In this document: piece after piece, positions 56,783 to 64,000 of the stretch
Position numbering within the stretch: the first letter of the stretch is position 1
How the letters are laid out: every line of letters begins with the position of its first letter
Assembly (NCBI GenBank): GCA_965248395.1
Contig: OZ252103.1
Location: 2,604,001 to 2,668,000 of the forward strand
Length of the DNA stretch: 64,000 bases
DNA from: JAAXHH01 sp965248395
GTDB lineage: Bacteria; JAAXHH01
Reading direction: 5' to 3'
Program-made: the position numbers and the translations under genes
Notes under the pieces: generated by a model
Seen by the model: only the letters and a program-made list of their open reading frames with translations
Databases searched by the model: none
Told to the model about the DNA's origin: nothing

Positions 56783-58186
56783 ATGGCTGAACAAGTACCT
56801 GAGCGCGGCGGAAGTCGATTTCAACTCGAAACCGAACTGGCTCGGGACCTGGGCCTGGTCGCGGCCACGACGATCATTGTCGGCGGTATCATCGGATCCG
56901 GTATCTTCGGCGCTCCCGCGGGCATCGCGGCCGTGCTGGGATCTCCGGAACTGTTCCTGCTCGTCTGGGTAATCGGCGGTCTGCTCTGCTTTTCGGGCGC
57001 CCTGTGTTTCGCCGAACTGGGTGCCATGATGCCCCGCACGGGCGGCATCATCGTCTACCTGCGTGAATCCTATCCACCCATCGTACCCTTTCTCTATGGA
57101 TGGACGGAGATCGCCGTAATCTCACCCGGCGCGCTGGCTGCAGTCGCCATGATCTGCACTTCGTACATCGGTTACTTCATACCGGAAATCTCGATGGAAA
57201 ACGTGCTGGTCGAGATCGGGCCGTTGATGGTCTCGACGCAGCACCTGGCCATTTTCGGCGTCCTGGCTTTGCTGGGCGCTGTGAACTACGCGGGCGTACG
57301 TTTCGGCGGAATGATTTCCAACCTGTCCACCTTCGCCAAGGTCGCGGCCCTGCTCGGACTGGTGTTCCTCGCCCTGATCGTCGGCGGGTCCGCGTCGAAT
57401 TTCTCCACGGCGTCGACTACGGCCAGGGAAATAAGCCTCTTCGGCGCGTTGGGAACGGCCATGGTTGGCATCTTGTTTTCTTACAACGGCTGGTACAATA
57501 CGAACAACGTCGCGGGCGAGGTGAAGGATCCGAGACGGGTACTGCCCCTGGCCATTATCATAGGCCTGAGTCTTTGCATGCTGGTCTACCTGGCCGTCAA
57601 CTGGGCGTACCTGTACGTCATGAATATCGACGAAATCGCGCAGTCGAATCAAATCGCGGCCGAGGTGGCGGAAAGGCTGATCGGTCCGGTCGGCGGATCG
57701 CTCACGTCGCTCGCCGTCATTGTGGCCACGTTCGGGACACTCAACGCCAACATTATCTACATGCCGCGTATCGCCTACGGCATGGCCAGGGAGCGCTTGT
57801 TCTTCAGCTGGTTTACCCGGGTGCATCCGAGGTTCCGCACCCCTTCGAGAACGATCACGACTTTGACCATCCTGGGTATGATCTGGAGCCTCGTCGGCAA
57901 TTTCATGGAAATCGTCCTGGCCGTGATGTACGTGCTGTTCGTGTTCTACGTGTTGAGCGTGATCGCCGTGTTTATCCTGCGGCGCAGGTATCCCGACGAG
58001 CCCCGTCCATTTAAGGTGTGGGGCTACCCCGTCACGCCGCTATTTTTCATTGTCGTATCCCTCGGATACATCGTTTCGACGGTCGTCTTCAGTTTCGGAG
58101 ATGCCCTGCCGGGTGTGATCGTCCTGGCGCTTGGCGTGCCGGTTTACCTGCTTTGGTTCCGCAGGTACGTGGCAAATGAAGGATAA
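56783..58186 (+). CDS. APC-superfamily amino acid permease
   Basis: A 467-residue inner-membrane transporter with about 12 hydrophobic helices. The first helix carries the amino-acid-polyamine-organocation motif Gly-Gly-Ile-Ile-Gly-Ser-Gly-Ile-Phe-Gly (about 32-41), the broken helix that binds the substrate's carboxylate and amine. Further conserved features are Glu-Leu-Gly-Ala-Met-Met-Pro-Arg-Thr-Gly-Gly and Asn-Asn-Val-Ala-Gly-Glu-Val-Lys-Asp-Pro-Arg. It probably exchanges or imports amino acids (LAT- or YfnA-like). GGAGG precedes the ATG. The ThDP enzyme follows at 128 bases on the same strand. Confidence 0.93.
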   Translation: MAEQVPERGGSRFQLETELARDLGLVAATTIIVGGIIGSGIFGAPAGIAAVLGSPELFLLVWVIGGLLCFSGALCFAELGAMMPRTGGIIVYLRESYPPIVPFLYGWTEIAVISPGALAAVAMICTSYIGYFIPEISMENVLVEIGPLMVSTQHLAIFGVLALLGAVNYAGVRFGGMISNLSTFAKVAALLGLVFLALIVGGSASNFSTASTTAREISLFGALGTAMVGILFSYNGWYNTNNVAGEVKDPRRVLPLAIIIGLSLCMLVYLAVNWAYLYVMNIDEIAQSNQIAAEVAERLIGPVGGSLTSLAVIVATFGTLNANIIYMPRIAYGMARERLFFSWFTRVHPRFRTPSRTITTLTILGMIWSLVGNFMEIVLAVMYVLFVFYVLSVIAVFILRRRYPDEPRPFKVWGYPVTPLFFIVVSLGYIVSTVVFSFGDALPGVIVLALGVPVYLLWFRRYVANEG

Positions 58187-58314
58187 GGACCGGCTTCGCC
58201 CTGGACTGGAATGCGGTATGTCCTCCGGGATGATCTGGTACAGATCCCACCAGCGTTTCATATTCATGGGGTTAAATTCACGAACTTACTGATCAAGGAG
58301 TAGAGGAGTTTCAG

Positions 58315-59892
58315 ATGCCAGGAATGAACGGCGGAGAGGCACTTATCAAATCCCTTCATCTAAACGGCGTGCAAGTCGTTTTCGGTCTGCCGGGCGCTGG
58401 TCAATATGAAGCCATCGACGCGATTTACCAGCAGGAGGGAATGCAGTACATCGCCACCCGCAACGAGCAGGCGATCAGCTACATGGCCGACGGGTATGCC
58501 CGCGTGAGTGGTAGACCGGGGGTGGGCCTGGCGGTGGATGGTCCGGGTTTCTTCAACACCATCGCCGGACTCGCAACGGCCTTTGCCCAGTCATCCCCCG
58601 TGCTGATGATCACGGGCGACCACCACGGCGTGTCCCTTCCCGGCAAGCCCAGACACGACAGCCTGGGCGAATACGGAGCCTATTCAAAATGGGCGGCGCG
58701 CGCTGAAAACCCGTCGGAAATCCCTGGAGTAGTCCGAGAGGCTTTTCGGCAGCTTAACACGCCACGGAAGCGTCCGGTCATTATCGAAGTCGGCCCCACC
58801 GTGTTCGGCGCGGAGGAAGAGGTCCGGCTGCTGGATGCGGAATCCTTTGCACCTTCAGTGGGCGACGCCGCCCAATTGGAGCACGCCGCGGGTCTTCTCG
58901 CCGAGGCCGAACGGCCGCTGATCTGGGTTGGAGCCGGCGCTTCGGAAGGTGCGCCGCTGGTCAGGAAAATTGCGGAACACCTGGGCAGTCCGGTCGTCAG
59001 CAGCCGTAGCGGAAAGGGCATCCTTCCGGCCCGGCATCCCCTTTCTCTCGGGATGTTCGAAGGGCGGTTCAAACCGCTGAGTAACCGCGTGGACGAATGC
59101 GACGTGATCCTGGTCGTGGGCACGGCGACCGACATGAGTAGCCGCCTGGCTTCACAGACGGTCATCCGGATCGACGACGATCCCGTTGAAATCGGCCTGG
59201 AAGGCGCCTATACCCACGGCATTCTCGGTGACGCCGCCTTGAGTCTCGAGGTCCTGTACGAACAACTGTCCGCCCGGTGGGAACCCAGGCCCGCCATCAC
59301 CGAGGACATCCAGGCGATCAATATCCATCGATTCGGTCCCGAGGAACAACTTCAACCCCAGGGGGCTTTCATGGATGCCATGCGGGCGGCCATCCCGGAT
59401 GACGGCATCCTGGTGGGCGGGATGAACCAGATGGGATACTACAGCAGGAACTACTACCACTCCTACTCACCCAGGGGCTACCAGACGTCTTCCCACCACG
59501 GCACGCTCGGCAGCGTGTTCCCGATCGGGGTCGGCCTGAAGATCGCGCGGCCCGATCGCGCGGTCGTCGTGGTGTCCGGCGACGGCGGTTTTCTCTACAA
59601 TGCCCAGGAAATAGCCACAGCGGTGCAGAACGGCGTCAACATAATCGCCATCGTGTTCAACGATAACGCGTACGGCAACGTGTGGCGGGCTCAGGTGGAG
59701 GAATTCAACGGCCGTGTAATCGGTACCGAACTCCACAATCCAGATTTCGTCCGGATGGCCGAAGCCTTTGGGGCAAGGGGAGTTTTGGCAGAGGATGCCG
59801 GGCAGTTGGAATCGGCGATACGGGAAGCGGTAACGGCGGACCTGCCCACGTTGATCGAGGTGCCCGTCGGTCCGCTGGAGAGAAGGTACTAG
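58315..59892 (+). CDS. Thiamine-diphosphate-dependent enzyme (acetolactate synthase-like)
   Basis: A 525-residue ThDP enzyme of the acetohydroxyacid synthase/benzoylformate decarboxylase family. The three domains are visible. The PYR domain (1-165) has Arg-Asn-Glu-Gln-Ala, with the activating Glu, and Met-Ala-Asp-Gly-Tyr-Ala-Arg. The middle domain runs about 180-320. The PP domain has Val-Val-Ser-Gly-Asp-Gly-Gly-Phe (about 417-424) and Asn-Asp-Asn-Ala-Tyr-Gly, the metal-ThDP site. The substrate (2-keto acid or aldehyde) is not evident, and no small regulatory subunit accompanies it, so biosynthetic ilvB is unlikely. AGAGGAG precedes the ATG. Confidence 0.92.
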   Translation: MPGMNGGEALIKSLHLNGVQVVFGLPGAGQYEAIDAIYQQEGMQYIATRNEQAISYMADGYARVSGRPGVGLAVDGPGFFNTIAGLATAFAQSSPVLMITGDHHGVSLPGKPRHDSLGEYGAYSKWAARAENPSEIPGVVREAFRQLNTPRKRPVIIEVGPTVFGAEEEVRLLDAESFAPSVGDAAQLEHAAGLLAEAERPLIWVGAGASEGAPLVRKIAEHLGSPVVSSRSGKGILPARHPLSLGMFEGRFKPLSNRVDECDVILVVGTATDMSSRLASQTVIRIDDDPVEIGLEGAYTHGILGDAALSLEVLYEQLSARWEPRPAITEDIQAINIHRFGPEEQLQPQGAFMDAMRAAIPDDGILVGGMNQMGYYSRNYYHSYSPRGYQTSSHHGTLGSVFPIGVGLKIARPDRAVVVVSGDGGFLYNAQEIATAVQNGVNIIAIVFNDNAYGNVWRAQVEEFNGRVIGTELHNPDFVRMAEAFGARGVLAEDAGQLESAIREAVTADLPTLIEVPVGPLERRY

Positions 59893-59906
59893 CCGGTTCT
59901 TCCACT

Positions 59907-60749
59907 TCAGGCAGGACATTCCCACTTCAGTTCAAATCCTGCATCCCGCAGGATGCCTACCCCCACGTCCCAGTACTGATCGATATTGCCTACACCGTGA
60001 GAATCGTCGCCTGGCACGACGGCGATCCCCATTCTTCGAGCCTGTTCGAGCACGGGGCGGGCGATGTAGGGTTCGGACTGGCCCTTTTTTAACGCGGCCA
60101 GGTTGAAGTCCATGATTAGTCCACGTTCGCGGATCGCTTCCAGGTTGCGCACGATCCGTTGCCATATAACGGGCTTGACCAGGCGTACCCGGTAGTCGGG
60201 ATCGAAAATCCTGATCAGGTCGAAGTGGCCGACCACTTCGGGCGAAAGTGTCGTGATGACTTCGAACTGGCGGTCGAAGTAGGCACAGAATAGCTCGTCC
60301 ACGCCCCCAGCGGCCTCTGCCGCCGCCCGGTAAGCCTCCGGGGTCGAATCGATCAGCCGGTCCTCAATCTGGTGAACGGAACCGACGATGTAGTCGGGCT
60401 TGAACTCGTTCCGCACCGCGGGCACCCACCGTTCATATCCGCTGTACGCCTCCGCTTCGAAGGCCACCAGGATCCTGATTTCCGAGGAGTATTTGTCCCG
60501 AAACCGTCGGCAGGTTGACATGTAATCGGCGAAACGGGCTTGTTGATCGACCGCGCTCAACCCGGCCGCGGTCTCGTCGGGATAACTGAGCTCATCCCGT
60601 TCCGGCGGCATGTGTTCGGTGATGCCCACCCAGGCGTAACCGCGGGCGATATATGCCCGGACGATGTCCTCCAGCATGTCTTCCGCGTGACCGCAGAACT
60701 GTCCGCTGTGTCCGCCGTGGACGGATACGCGTTCCGGTGTTGGATTCAT
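59907..60749 (-). CDS. PHP-domain phosphatase (histidinol-phosphatase-like)
   Basis: A 280-residue metal-dependent phosphatase of the PHP superfamily. The start is Val-His-Gly-Gly-His-Ser-Gly-Gln-Phe-Cys-Gly-His-Ala, the metal-site motif of HisK-like PHP proteins, followed by Gly-Ile-Thr-Glu-His, Ile-Val-Gly-Ser-Val-His-Gln-Ile, Val-Gly-His-Phe-Asp-Leu-Ile-Arg and Gly-Asp-Asp-Ser-His-Gly-Val. It resembles histidinol phosphatases of that type but other phosphorylated substrates are possible, and no his genes are adjacent. It is the last gene of a minus-strand operon with the isomerase and tyrS. Confidence 0.88.
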   Translation of the reverse strand: MNPTPERVSVHGGHSGQFCGHAEDMLEDIVRAYIARGYAWVGITEHMPPERDELSYPDETAAGLSAVDQQARFADYMSTCRRFRDKYSSEIRILVAFEAEAYSGYERWVPAVRNEFKPDYIVGSVHQIEDRLIDSTPEAYRAAAEAAGGVDELFCAYFDRQFEVITTLSPEVVGHFDLIRIFDPDYRVRLVKPVIWQRIVRNLEAIRERGLIMDFNLAALKKGQSEPYIARPVLEQARRMGIAVVPGDDSHGVGNIDQYWDVGVGILRDAGFELKWECPA

Positions 60750-60802
60750 CTACGACCTGTCTTCAATATCCTGTGTTCAATCTCTGTGTCTACCTACGCT
60801 AC

Positions 60803-61657
60803 CTACGCCAGGCCTGCCTTGGCCCATGCGCCGTGCATTGCATCAGAGGTCTCTCTCAGGGCGTCCTGCGGCGGAAGGGCGTTCACGCGCGCACTAAATG
60901 GCTCCGCCGTAACCGGACCATCATAACCCATGGCTTCCAGCACGGTGAGGAATCGAGTTATGTCGAGCACGCCGGTTTCGCCGGGCAGGCATCGTACGTG
61001 GTCGATCTGCTCGTCTACCGGGATTCCGGCCGGGGCGTCGTTGACGTGCACGTTGACGACGTCGTCGTTACCCAGAATAGCGAGGTCCTCCCAGGTCCCG
61101 TGAGACGTATACCAGTGCCAGAGGTCCAGCAGCAACCCCACGTTCGGCCCCAGATCTCTGCAGAGCGCCAGCATGCCGTCCATGGTGTAAATGAATGCGT
61201 GTTTCTTGTCCTGACGCAGGGTTTTAGGACCGATGAACTCCAGGCCGAACCTGCAGCCGTAATAACCGAGAATCTCGGCGGCCGGCTTCAGCCGTTTGAC
61301 ATGAAACGCGTAGTTTTCTTCATAAGTCCGTTCGTCCGAATACGGCAGCACCACGGTGGTCGTCCTCAGCGCGCCGAAATCCCGCGCCAGGGAAGCATAA
61401 GTCCGCAGACAGACCAGTTCCTCCGCCCACTTCTGCTCGGTGCCATACCATTCGATCGGAAGCCCCCAGTTCCCGGGGCGCTGTCCGGTTCTTGCGAAGA
61501 GGTCTTTGACCTCCTTTAAAGACGCCTGCCGGACCAACCCGTAGACGTCAGGGATGTGGAGGTCGACCCCGGCAAACGCATATTGGGCGGCCATTTCCTG
61601 TGCTTCGGACAGCGAAGCACGGATGCCGATCATGCCGGGATTCAGGTTTTTGAACAT
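60803..61657 (-). CDS. Sugar-phosphate isomerase/epimerase-like TIM barrel
   Basis: A 284-residue xylose-isomerase-like barrel. Metal-ligand motifs expected in the family are Phe-Gly-Leu-Glu-Phe-Ile-Gly-Pro, Leu-Leu-Leu-Asp-Leu-Trp-His-Trp, Asn-Val-His-Val-Asn-Asp and Val-Thr-Ala-Glu-Pro, giving the Glu, Asp-x-x-His, His and Glu set. Substrate unknown, as for most members. The gene lies 18 bases after tyrS in the same transcript and before the PHP gene. Relatives work with Gfo/Idh/MocA dehydrogenases, one of which begins this operon. Confidence 0.9.
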   Translation of the reverse strand: MFKNLNPGMIGIRASLSEAQEMAAQYAFAGVDLHIPDVYGLVRQASLKEVKDLFARTGQRPGNWGLPIEWYGTEQKWAEELVCLRTYASLARDFGALRTTTVVLPYSDERTYEENYAFHVKRLKPAAEILGYYGCRFGLEFIGPKTLRQDKKHAFIYTMDGMLALCRDLGPNVGLLLDLWHWYTSHGTWEDLAILGNDDVVNVHVNDAPAGIPVDEQIDHVRCLPGETGVLDITRFLTVLEAMGYDGPVTAEPFSARVNALPPQDALRETSDAMHGAWAKAGLA

Positions 61658-61675
61658 ATCAAGGAATTCGCGGTC

Positions 61676-62908
61676 TCATCCCGTCTTGACGCGCTGAAAT
61701 CGCTTCTTGCCGGCTCTCAACAGCAGGATGCCTTCGTCGTCGAGATCCGCGGTATAGAGTACCCGGTCAATGGCGGACACCCTCTCGCCGTTGACGGACG
61801 CGCCGCCCTGCTGAATCAGCCTGCGCGCTTCGCTCTTGGTCTTGCCCAGTTTAGCCTCCACGAATAGGTCGACGACGTTGATACCGGCTTCCAGGCGTTC
61901 CAGGCCAATCTCCAGGGTGGGCACGTGGTCTCCACCGTTCCATGCACCGCCGAAGACGCTGCGTGCGCCACGCTGCGCCTGGGCCGCCGCCTCTTCTCCG
62001 TGGGTGACTTTCGTCGCCTCGTAAGCCAGGACCGATTTGGCGTGCCGGATCTTTTCTCCCTGCAGTGCGCCGAGTTCGCGGACCTGATCCATGGGCAGGA
62101 AGGTAAAGCGGGCCAGCAGTCCTTCCACGTCCCGGTCATCGACATTCACCCAGTACTGGTAGTAGTCGTAGGGCGAGGTCATGTCGGGATCGAGCCAGAG
62201 TGCGCCGCCCAGCGTTTTTCCCATTTTCTGACCGTCCGACAGGGTCAGAAGGGGCGTGGTGACCGCCTGCGCCGCGGCGCGTTCCTTTCGCCGGATCAGG
62301 TCGACGCCGGCCACGATATTCCCCCACTGGTCGTCTCCGCCGAGCTGCATCGTGCAACCGTAGTTGCGGAAGAGCATCAGGAAATCGTAAGCCTGGAGGA
62401 CCTGGTAGTTGAACTCCAGGAAGGTCAGCCCCGTCTCCATGCGCAACCTGTAAGCTTCGGCCGTCAGCATTCTGTTGACGCTGAAATGCTCTCCGATCTC
62501 CCGGATGAACGTGATGTAATTCAGCGTACGCAGCCACTCCGCGTTATTGACCAGCAGCGCTTTTCCGCTGTCGAAATCGAGGTAACGGCTAAGCTGCGTT
62601 TTGATCCGCGTGATGTTCTGACCGATGGTCTCCGCAGTCAGCATCGGGCGGAGCTCGTCCTTGCCGCTCGGGTCGCTGATCATCGCCGTACCGCCGCCCA
62701 CGAGGGCGATAGGATTATGGCCTCCTCGCTGTACGTGCGCAAGCGTCATGACCTGGACCAGGTGGCCGACGTGCAGGCTGCTCGCCGTCGGATCGAAACC
62801 TATGTAACAGGTAACGGATTCCTCGTCAAAAGCGCGCGCTACGGCCTCTTCGTCCGTAACCTGCGAGACGAATCCGCGTTCTTTCAATACCTCGAATACG
62901 CTGGACAT
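61676..62908 (-). CDS. tyrS: Tyrosyl-tRNA synthetase
   Basis: A 410-residue class I aminoacyl-tRNA synthetase charging tRNA-Tyr. The HIGH-type motif is His-Val-Gly-His (46-49) within Ser-Leu-His-Val-Gly-His-Leu; tyrosine-binding residues lie in Glu-Phe-Asn-Tyr-Gln-Val-Leu-Gln-Ala-Tyr-Asp; Gly-Gly-Asp-Asp-Gln-Trp-Gly-Asn-Ile is conserved; and the KMSKS-type loop is Lys-Met-Gly-Lys-Thr (228-232). The C-terminal S4 RNA-binding domain lies at about 345-377. The ATG start is followed directly by typical residues. Its place between sugar-acting genes is unusual but spacing (16 and 18 bases) shows it is co-transcribed with them. Confidence 0.97.
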   Translation of the reverse strand: MSSVFEVLKERGFVSQVTDEEAVARAFDEESVTCYIGFDPTASSLHVGHLVQVMTLAHVQRGGHNPIALVGGGTAMISDPSGKDELRPMLTAETIGQNITRIKTQLSRYLDFDSGKALLVNNAEWLRTLNYITFIREIGEHFSVNRMLTAEAYRLRMETGLTFLEFNYQVLQAYDFLMLFRNYGCTMQLGGDDQWGNIVAGVDLIRRKERAAAQAVTTPLLTLSDGQKMGKTLGGALWLDPDMTSPYDYYQYWVNVDDRDVEGLLARFTFLPMDQVRELGALQGEKIRHAKSVLAYEATKVTHGEEAAAQAQRGARSVFGGAWNGGDHVPTLEIGLERLEAGINVVDLFVEAKLGKTKSEARRLIQQGGASVNGERVSAIDRVLYTADLDDEGILLLRAGKKRFQRVKTG

Positions 62909-62924
62909 GCTGGGTTCTTTCGGA

Positions 62925-63899
62925 TTACAGGGACACGGACTGTCCCGTCCTCGATGATTCGTAGATGGCGAGGATCAGCGCGAGAGACTTCTTGGCCTCC
63001 TCGCCCGTTATGCGGGGCGTGCCGCCGTGGCGGACCAGTTGGATCATGTCCTCGATCACGTTTTCGGGTCCGTTGTAGGGGAAGGGATCGTCTTTCGACT
63101 CGTCGGGAATGTGCCAGGTATCGATCTTGTTCCCGGTGGTAATGATCAGCCCCTGGTCGCCGTGCAGTTCGACGCCGGCGGGAATGGTGACCGGACACGT
63201 CGTCGTCCCGAGGATGGTTCCCACGGCCCCGCTCTTGAACCGAATCATGGCCATACCGAGGTCTTCGGACTCGATGTCGTGGTTGAACACGCCGATCTGA
63301 CCCTGGACGCTATCTACCGGTCCCATGTACCAGACCAGCAGATCGATCTGGTGCACGGACTGGTTGATCAGCGACCCTCCGCCGTCCAGTTTCCACGTTC
63401 CGTGCCAGCCCTTGTAATAGGCGTCATTCCTGAACCACTTGAGCCGCACTTCGCCCAGGATCGTCCTGCCGAGGCGCCCTTCGTCCACGGCCTGCTTGAC
63501 CCGGACGTTGTCGGCCATGTACCGCGCCTCGAAATCGATGGACAGGATAACACCGGCATCACGGCAGGCACTGATCATACGGTCCGCCCGTTCCAGCGTC
63601 ACGTCGATCGGCTTGGTAGTGATTACGTGCTTTCCGGCCTGCGCGGCCTCTATGGCGAAGTCGGCATGGGTGCCGCTCGGAGTCATTACGTTGATTACGC
63701 CTATATCGTCACGATCGAGCAGGCGCCTGTAGTCCTCGTACCAGTCTACGCCGTACTGCGCGGCCGCCTTCCGGCCCCGTTCTTCATCGAGTTCGGCGAC
63801 CGCCACGAGCCTGGCGCCTTCCGTCTCATGAATGCAACGCGCACGCACGTTGCCCATACCGAGCCCTATCACGCCGAACCCGACGGTATCGGTGCTCAA
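62925..63899 (-). CDS. Gfo/Idh/MocA family oxidoreductase
   Basis: A 324-residue NAD(P)-dependent dehydrogenase-like protein. The Rossmann loop is Gly-Val-Ile-Gly-Leu-Gly-Met-Gly-Asn (about 9-17), the second signature is His-Val-Ile-Thr-Thr-Lys-Pro-Ile-Asp (Lys-Pro kept, Glu replaced by Thr), and Leu-Ile-Asn-Gln-Ser-Val-His-Gln-Ile-Asp-Leu-Leu holds the substrate-site His. The start is a TTG at 63899 that overlaps the stop of the gene upstream (TTGA), a translational-coupling arrangement. The product probably oxidises a sugar or cyclitol. tyrS follows after 16 bases. Confidence 0.9.
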   Translation of the reverse strand: MSTDTVGFGVIGLGMGNVRARCIHETEGARLVAVAELDEERGRKAAAQYGVDWYEDYRRLLDRDDIGVINVMTPSGTHADFAIEAAQAGKHVITTKPIDVTLERADRMISACRDAGVILSIDFEARYMADNVRVKQAVDEGRLGRTILGEVRLKWFRNDAYYKGWHGTWKLDGGGSLINQSVHQIDLLVWYMGPVDSVQGQIGVFNHDIESEDLGMAMIRFKSGAVGTILGTTTCPVTIPAGVELHGDQGLIITTGNKIDTWHIPDESKDDPFPYNGPENVIEDMIQLVRHGGTPRITGEEAKKSLALILAIYESSRTGQSVSL

Positions 63900-64000
63900 G
63901 TCAATCTCTCCATAGTGTACTTGGATTCTTCAGGATCGATCCGGGTCAGACCCTTGTCTGCCGGATCGACAATCGGTGCAACGCCGCTCATTCTTCGAAC
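63896..64000 (-). CDS. C-terminal end of an unidentified protein (partial)
   Basis: The frame runs in from the window's right edge and its last 34 residues, ending Tyr-Thr-Met-Glu-Arg-Leu-Thr, stop at a TGA that overlaps the TTG start of the Gfo/Idh/MocA gene. The tail is too short to assign a family. The 4-base overlap suggests it is the preceding gene of the same operon. Confidence 0.45.
   Translation of the reverse strand, partial: VRRMSGVAPIVDPADKGLTRIDPEESKYTMERLT

Noticed and set aside
1..64000. tRNA, rRNA, riboswitch or prophage elements.
   Set aside because: No cloverleaf-like sequence, T-box, integrase, transposase or phage structural gene was recognised by eye; a covariance-model scan would be needed to exclude small RNAs.

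Overview
The window reads as a moderately GC-rich chromosome segment from a free-living or host-associated heterotrophic Gram-negative bacterium. No rRNA, tRNA, CRISPR array or intact insertion sequence was seen. The mix of many Gfo/Idh/MocA oxidoreductases, a sialidase-like protein, sugar-phosphate isomerase/epimerase, CaiB-type CoA-transferase, two paralogues of a Planctomycetes/Verrucomicrobia-type uncharacterised family, and an unusually dense set of ankyrin genes resembles uncultured marine lineages such as Latescibacterota, Poribacteria or Planctomycetota. That placement is an inference from gene content, not from a marker gene.

Region 1 (1-4.75 kb) holds small housekeeping or stress genes: two VOC proteins, an AlkA-type DNA glycosylase, a YdeI-like protein, and a family B DNA polymerase (PolB).

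Region 2 (4.9-32.5 kb) is an ankyrin archipelago. Ten separate ankyrin-repeat genes lie on both strands, and none shows a signal peptide. They alternate with short one-domain enzymes (VOC, SRPBCC, PhnB-like, GNAT, nucleotidyltransferase), small membrane proteins, a frameshifted ZIP transporter, and ordinary genes (pdxH, dinB, sfsA, a SelA-fold PLP enzyme). The first ankyrin gene is a fusion with a group II truncated haemoglobin. A glycosyltransferase remnant marks decay in the same region.

Region 3 (32.6-36.8 kb) has a YggX iron-trafficking protein followed by a radical SAM gene. Its apparent stop codon is a UGA inside a Cys-UGA-Ala-Glu-Pro tail, with a well-placed bacterial SECIS-like hairpin. 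I read it as a selenoprotein that standard gene calling would truncate. Two tandem paralogues of unknown function face it.

Region 4 (36.9-44.7 kb) is core metabolism: SPFH/NfeD membrane proteins, 2-oxoglutarate dehydrogenase E2 and E1 (sucB, sucA), argininosuccinate synthase and a VOC protein.

Region 5 (44.7-55.9 kb) is a co-directional catabolic run on the + strand: a secreted M14 peptidase, nucleoside hydrolase, SDR, an acyl-CoA synthetase reduced to its N-terminal third, class III CoA-transferase, double cupin with a ~190-residue acidic tail, aldo/keto reductase, two overlapping amidohydrolase-fold genes (the first lacking its metal ligands), SGNH hydrolase, and a Gfo/Idh/MocA protein lacking the usual EKP motif.

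Region 6 (56-64 kb) has a P-loop kinase-like protein, an APC permease and a ThDP enzyme, then a tight minus-strand operon of Gfo/Idh/MocA, tyrS, a sugar-phosphate isomerase-like protein and a PHP phosphatase.
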